Below are positions 61,240 through 64,000 of a stretch of DNA of 64,000 nt, in pieces. The notes beneath the pieces are model-generated. The model made no database searches, was not told the origin of the DNA, and saw nothing but the letters and a program-made list of their open reading frames with translations. The position numbers and the translations under genes were made by a program. Origin of the DNA: CAVVFX01 sp963747535. Lineage in GTDB: Bacteria; Acidobacteriota; Terriglobia; Bryobacterales; Bryobacteraceae. The stretch lies in the NCBI GenBank assembly GCA_963747535.1, contig CAVVFX010000011.1:62001-126000 (forward strand), read 5' to 3'. Within the stretch, counting starts at the first letter, position 1. Each line of letters starts with the position of its first letter.

Positions 61240-61415
61240 GGCTGCGGAGCAGCCTCCGAACGCCGCAGTTTCTGGAGAGGCGGCTTTGCCGCCTGCAGAA
61301 TGGTCCATTTATTTCGCGGGCACTAGACTAGCCGCGGGGCAGGCCGCGGTCCTCCGCATCTGAAATTTATGCCTTTACCGCAGCGACACAGCTTCCGGCG
61401 CTATAGCATTGAAGG

Positions 61416-63281
61416 ATGCTGCCCAGGGCCGCCGCACTCTTCTTTACCGCAGTCCAGACTTTCGGAGCCACGGCCATCATTCTGGATCGTACTCACGAGA
61501 GCCAGGTCTTCGACGAGACCCGCCACTACCGTATCTTCCTGCCGCCCGATTACGAGACCTCCGGGAAACACTATCCGGTGGTGTACTTTTTTCACGGCTG
61601 GAGCGAACGCTACAACCGGTGCATCGCAGGCCACAATTACGATCAGGGTACGGACTACGGCGGCGACAACTTCGCGAACTTCGTCGGGACGCACGATTTG
61701 ATCGTGGTGCGGTGGGATGGCTTTAATCCGCGGACTTCGACCGAGAACTACATCCGGCCGTACAACATTGGTCCGGTGGAGACGGACCGCCAGTTTCCGC
61801 TCTACTTTCCGGAACTGGTTCGCTATATCGACGCTACCTACCGCACCATTCCGGATCGCGAGCATCGCGGTACGTCCGGCCTGTCCATGGGCGGATTCAT
61901 GTCGTCGTGGATCGCGGGTAAGTATCCGGACCTGGTTTCGAGTATGTCGAACTTCATGGGCTCTTCGGAGTTCGTGGTGGGGCCGCGCGGATTTCCGGTG
62001 GAATACCGGCACGAGGAGATGCACAACAACTATGACGGCATGCGGACCCGCATGATCATGGGTACGGACGACTTTATCCAGTTTTATCACCGGCGCATGA
62101 ACCTGATCTGGGATTACACGCAGGCCTATCACGAGTCGGAAATATTCCAATCCGATCATGGTACGCCGGGGATCGCGAAGACCCTGACGTTCCATATGCG
62201 CGCGTTCGCCGATCCGCTGCCGAGGCCGGAAGTGTGGAACCATATCGACGTCTATCCGCAGTTTTCGATCTGGGGCTGGGACGTTACGACGGACCGGAAG
62301 GAACCGGGTTTCACGGTGCTCGAAAACGTGTCATCCTCGGGATTCCGCTCGTGCGTTCGGGAATGGGTGCCATCGGGCCGCCTACTGGCGGGCGTGCAGT
62401 TGAACATTACGACATCGGCGTCGTACCCGCCGGGCGAGGAAGTAAAGGTCAACCTGATTCGCCTGCGAGACGGCCAGGTGCAGCACTTGCGGGAGAAAGC
62501 CGATTCGCAAGGCCGGTTGACGATCGGGCTGGATGGGGAGGAGTACGAAGTTGGCATCGGCTCCGGACCCAACCTGGCCTTGGCGGGATTTGCGATGGCC
62601 GGAGCGGCGTGGGCCGCGGACACTGAACCCGTCCGTGTGCGCGCTCACTTCGTAAACAAGGGCGACCGGGCTACGGTAGCGATGCGGGTGCGCTGGGAAC
62701 CGGCGGACGCGGACGTGAGGCTGGATAACGTGACAGCGACGATACCACGGCTGGCGCCGGGTAAATCCGCAGACGTCCCTCTGATGTTTACTGTGCAGAG
62801 TCCCACGCGCGAGATCGTCAAGCTTTTCGCAGCGCCGGAGATGCCTGGCGAGAAGGTGCGATTGCGGTTGGAGATTCCAACCTTTCCACCAGCCGCGAAG
62901 GCCGCCGATTTCCGGATCGCAGATGGGCTTTCGTTACCGGTCTACCAGCATGGTGTTACCGTGCAGCCGGTGACGTTGGGGACGGGGAACGGCGACGGAC
63001 AAGCTAACGCCGGAGAACGGATTGCGATTCTTCTGCCGGATGGCAGCGCGTATCGGGCCGCCGAGTTGTTCTCGAATGACACCTGTGTCGATCTCACCCG
63101 GCGTACATCCGATAACTGGGGCGAATATGATCACGTCGGCGCCTCGGCCAAGGTTTCCCTACCGCTGATTGAGAGTGGATGCGCGCCCGGCCATGTAGTC
63201 CGTGCCCTGGCACGCATCCAATTGCCGGATAAGCCGAACCACAAGATACGCTATGCCGTGGTTGAGTTTCAAGTGAAGTAG
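61416..63281 (+). CDS. Secreted alpha/beta-hydrolase esterase with Ig-like C-terminal part
   Basis: 621 residues. Short signal peptide (PRAAALFFTAVQTFGATA). The N-terminal ~290 residues fit the esterase-D/putative-esterase family: RIFLPPDYETSGKHYPVVYF, FHGWSERYN oxyanion region, nucleophile in GTSGLSMGGFMSS (Ser about 157) and candidate acid/His further on (about 245-285). The C-terminal ~300 residues are beta-rich, with an Ig-like/CARDB-like stretch (VRVRAHFVNKGDRATVAMRV) and a last domain. It is likely periplasmic or surface-bound, cleaving acyl groups from a carbohydrate or similar. Divergent from the Oar-like receptor. Confidence 0.8.
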   Translation: MLPRAAALFFTAVQTFGATAIILDRTHESQVFDETRHYRIFLPPDYETSGKHYPVVYFFHGWSERYNRCIAGHNYDQGTDYGGDNFANFVGTHDLIVVRWDGFNPRTSTENYIRPYNIGPVETDRQFPLYFPELVRYIDATYRTIPDREHRGTSGLSMGGFMSSWIAGKYPDLVSSMSNFMGSSEFVVGPRGFPVEYRHEEMHNNYDGMRTRMIMGTDDFIQFYHRRMNLIWDYTQAYHESEIFQSDHGTPGIAKTLTFHMRAFADPLPRPEVWNHIDVYPQFSIWGWDVTTDRKEPGFTVLENVSSSGFRSCVREWVPSGRLLAGVQLNITTSASYPPGEEVKVNLIRLRDGQVQHLREKADSQGRLTIGLDGEEYEVGIGSGPNLALAGFAMAGAAWAADTEPVRVRAHFVNKGDRATVAMRVRWEPADADVRLDNVTATIPRLAPGKSADVPLMFTVQSPTREIVKLFAAPEMPGEKVRLRLEIPTFPPAAKAADFRIADGLSLPVYQHGVTVQPVTLGTGNGDGQANAGERIAILLPDGSAYRAAELFSNDTCVDLTRRTSDNWGEYDHVGASAKVSLPLIESGCAPGHVVRALARIQLPDKPNHKIRYAVVEFQVK

Positions 63282-63339
63282 GCGGGGTGCAGGTCTGTCC
63301 TACAGGAGGATTAGGGCTTGCCAGAAATAACCACACCTT

Positions 63340-63415
63340 TCCGGAACCGCTTGCTTACATTAGGCGCGCGGCTCAGTAACCGCTGATTCCGAGCCGCGAC
63401 CGTCAGGAAGCGGTT
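63340..63415. repeat. Dispersed repeat family A, copy 5
   Basis: CCGGAACCGCTTGCTTACAT, GGCGCGCGGCTCAGTAACCG and GAGCCGCGACCGTCAGGAAG, same orientation as copy 1. The rest of the 299-base gap 63282-63580 holds no gene. Confidence 0.65.
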
Positions 63416-63580
63416 GGAATGGTTATTCGGATACTTAGCTGCAATGTTGTTCACTTAACGCATAGAGCCCTTAATAGCCCGGTACCTGCCTACGAAAAGA
63501 AAGGAAGAGGGCCAAAGACTTGCTGCCCGAACGCACCTCCCGATCGTTCGCCACATTGTACTTCCACCGCTTATGAGGAC

Positions 63581-63952
63581 CTATCCTGAGAAGGGCAATC
63601 TCCGGACACGCAGGCGACCCCTTCGGAAGACCGCGACACAGCCGGACGCCAGTTCGGACGCGAGTATCGGTAAGGCGGGACACAGCGCATCGAAATAGTC
63701 TCGAGCAACCATTAAATCCGGCTCCCGGAACAGAACGAACGACGGGCGCTCCGCCTCCTGCGCCGCAATGATGGTGCCGAAGTCGGAATCCGCTGACACG
63801 ACGATGCGATCCTCGTCGACAGCCCGTGCAACGATCTGTTCGTCCTTTGCCGCCTGCATTCCATACGTTCGGACGTGAACCGCGTCGTATCCCGCCTCCG
63901 CCGGCAGGTCAGCCGGTTGCGGAGGCAGTGCGTTGTCGATCAGCAATCTCAA
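63581..63952 (-). CDS. DUF5615 PIN-like protein (candidate toxin)
   Basis: 123 residues from TTG 63952. The family pattern is clear: RLLIDNALPPQ with Asp6, GYDAVHVRTYGMQAAKDEQI, and RIVVSADSDFGTII with the acidic pair Asp55/Asp57, all expected to hold metal in a PIN-like RNase fold. Such genes usually follow a DUF433 or similar antitoxin gene on the same strand; that would lie past the right edge and only about 48 bases of it could be in view. A toxin-antitoxin role is inferred from the family. Confidence 0.8.
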   Translation of the reverse strand: MRLLIDNALPPQPADLPAEAGYDAVHVRTYGMQAAKDEQIVARAVDEDRIVVSADSDFGTIIAAQEAERPSFVLFREPDLMVARDYFDALCPALPILASELASGCVAVFRRGRLRVRRLPFSG

Positions 63953-64000
63953 GCTGACTAGGGAAGAGCCAGTTCTCGCTCTGAAACAGAAGCCGCGGCA

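Larger units (their letters stand above)
60940..61415. other. Intergenic stretch holding repeats A, B and an element end
   Basis: No gene seen. 61068-61120 is a degraded family A copy (AGTACCAACTTGCAGAACTT, GACCGTGAGGGAGTGG). 61121-61149 matches the left end of the 55129 element. 61212-61239 is the family B hairpin. GGCGGCTTTGCCGCC at about 61278-61292 is a further small hairpin. Confidence 0.6.

Overview
The window looks like a chromosomal segment of an acidobacterium, probably of the Solibacter/Bryobacter type. The reasons are moderately high GC, two Oar-like TonB-dependent receptors with an N-terminal carboxypeptidase-regulatory domain (14328-17543 and 57670-60939), a beta-propeller sensor protein, several small proteins of a kind I associate with Acidobacteria, and many short dispersed palindromic repeats between genes. 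This placement is an inference from gene content; there is no rRNA here. Few genes form long operons and strands alternate often. Several start codons appear to be GTG or TTG.

Layout. 1-2.9 kb: the tail of a glycine-zipper protein, a decayed GxxExxY (PD-(D/E)XK-like) gene beside inverted repeats, a pentose-phosphate epimerase, and a lone TIR-domain protein with a beta-rich C-terminal half. 2.9-8.4 kb: a nucleotidyltransferase/phosphohexomutase fusion and a propeller-GGDEF diguanylate cyclase. 8.7-12.9 kb: housekeeping genes trpD, sucC-sucD, ndk, secG and tRNA-Leu(GAG). 13.1-17.5 kb: an MFS exporter coupled to an Oar-like receptor. 17.6-24.2 kb: a minus-strand accessory cluster with a Tat-exported multicopper oxidase, a cysteine-less cupredoxin-like protein and two paralogues resembling the N-terminal half of VioB without its ferritin-like catalytic half. 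24.5-31.5 kb: a tandem ATP-grasp-like protein, a frameshifted glycosyltransferase, three more glycosyltransferases (one with TPRs) and a palindrome-rich element. 31.7-41.1 kb: a class IV aminotransferase, a membrane protein, ribA, a LytS-type kinase, ppk1, an M20 dipeptidase and secreted acidobacterial-type proteins. 41.4-46.9 kb: a six-repeat secreted protein, a candidate structured RNA with a strong terminator, a processive GT2 and a threonine dehydratase. 47-51.8 kb: an Hpt-receiver protein and a large hybrid histidine kinase whose frame is broken about five times. 52.4-57.1 kb: three small proteins, an XRE regulator, a DUF1801 protein, an aldo/keto reductase and a cytochrome c. 57.7-64 kb: the second Oar-like receptor, a secreted esterase and a DUF5615 PIN-like toxin candidate.

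The strongest candidate for an undescribed system is the 17.6-24.2 kb cluster, possibly extended to 27.8 kb by the ATP-grasp and glycosyltransferase genes. Two cytosolic VioB-N-like proteins, translationally coupled, sit upstream of a copper oxidase that would act outside the membrane. Second are the dispersed repeat families: one ('GTTCATCCG'-type tandems) lies directly against the dead GxxExxY gene, another (ends near AGTACC...TTGCAA) occurs at least five times, and two short elements have clear terminal inverted repeats. The apparent frameshifts in three loci could be real decay or consensus errors; read data are needed to tell.
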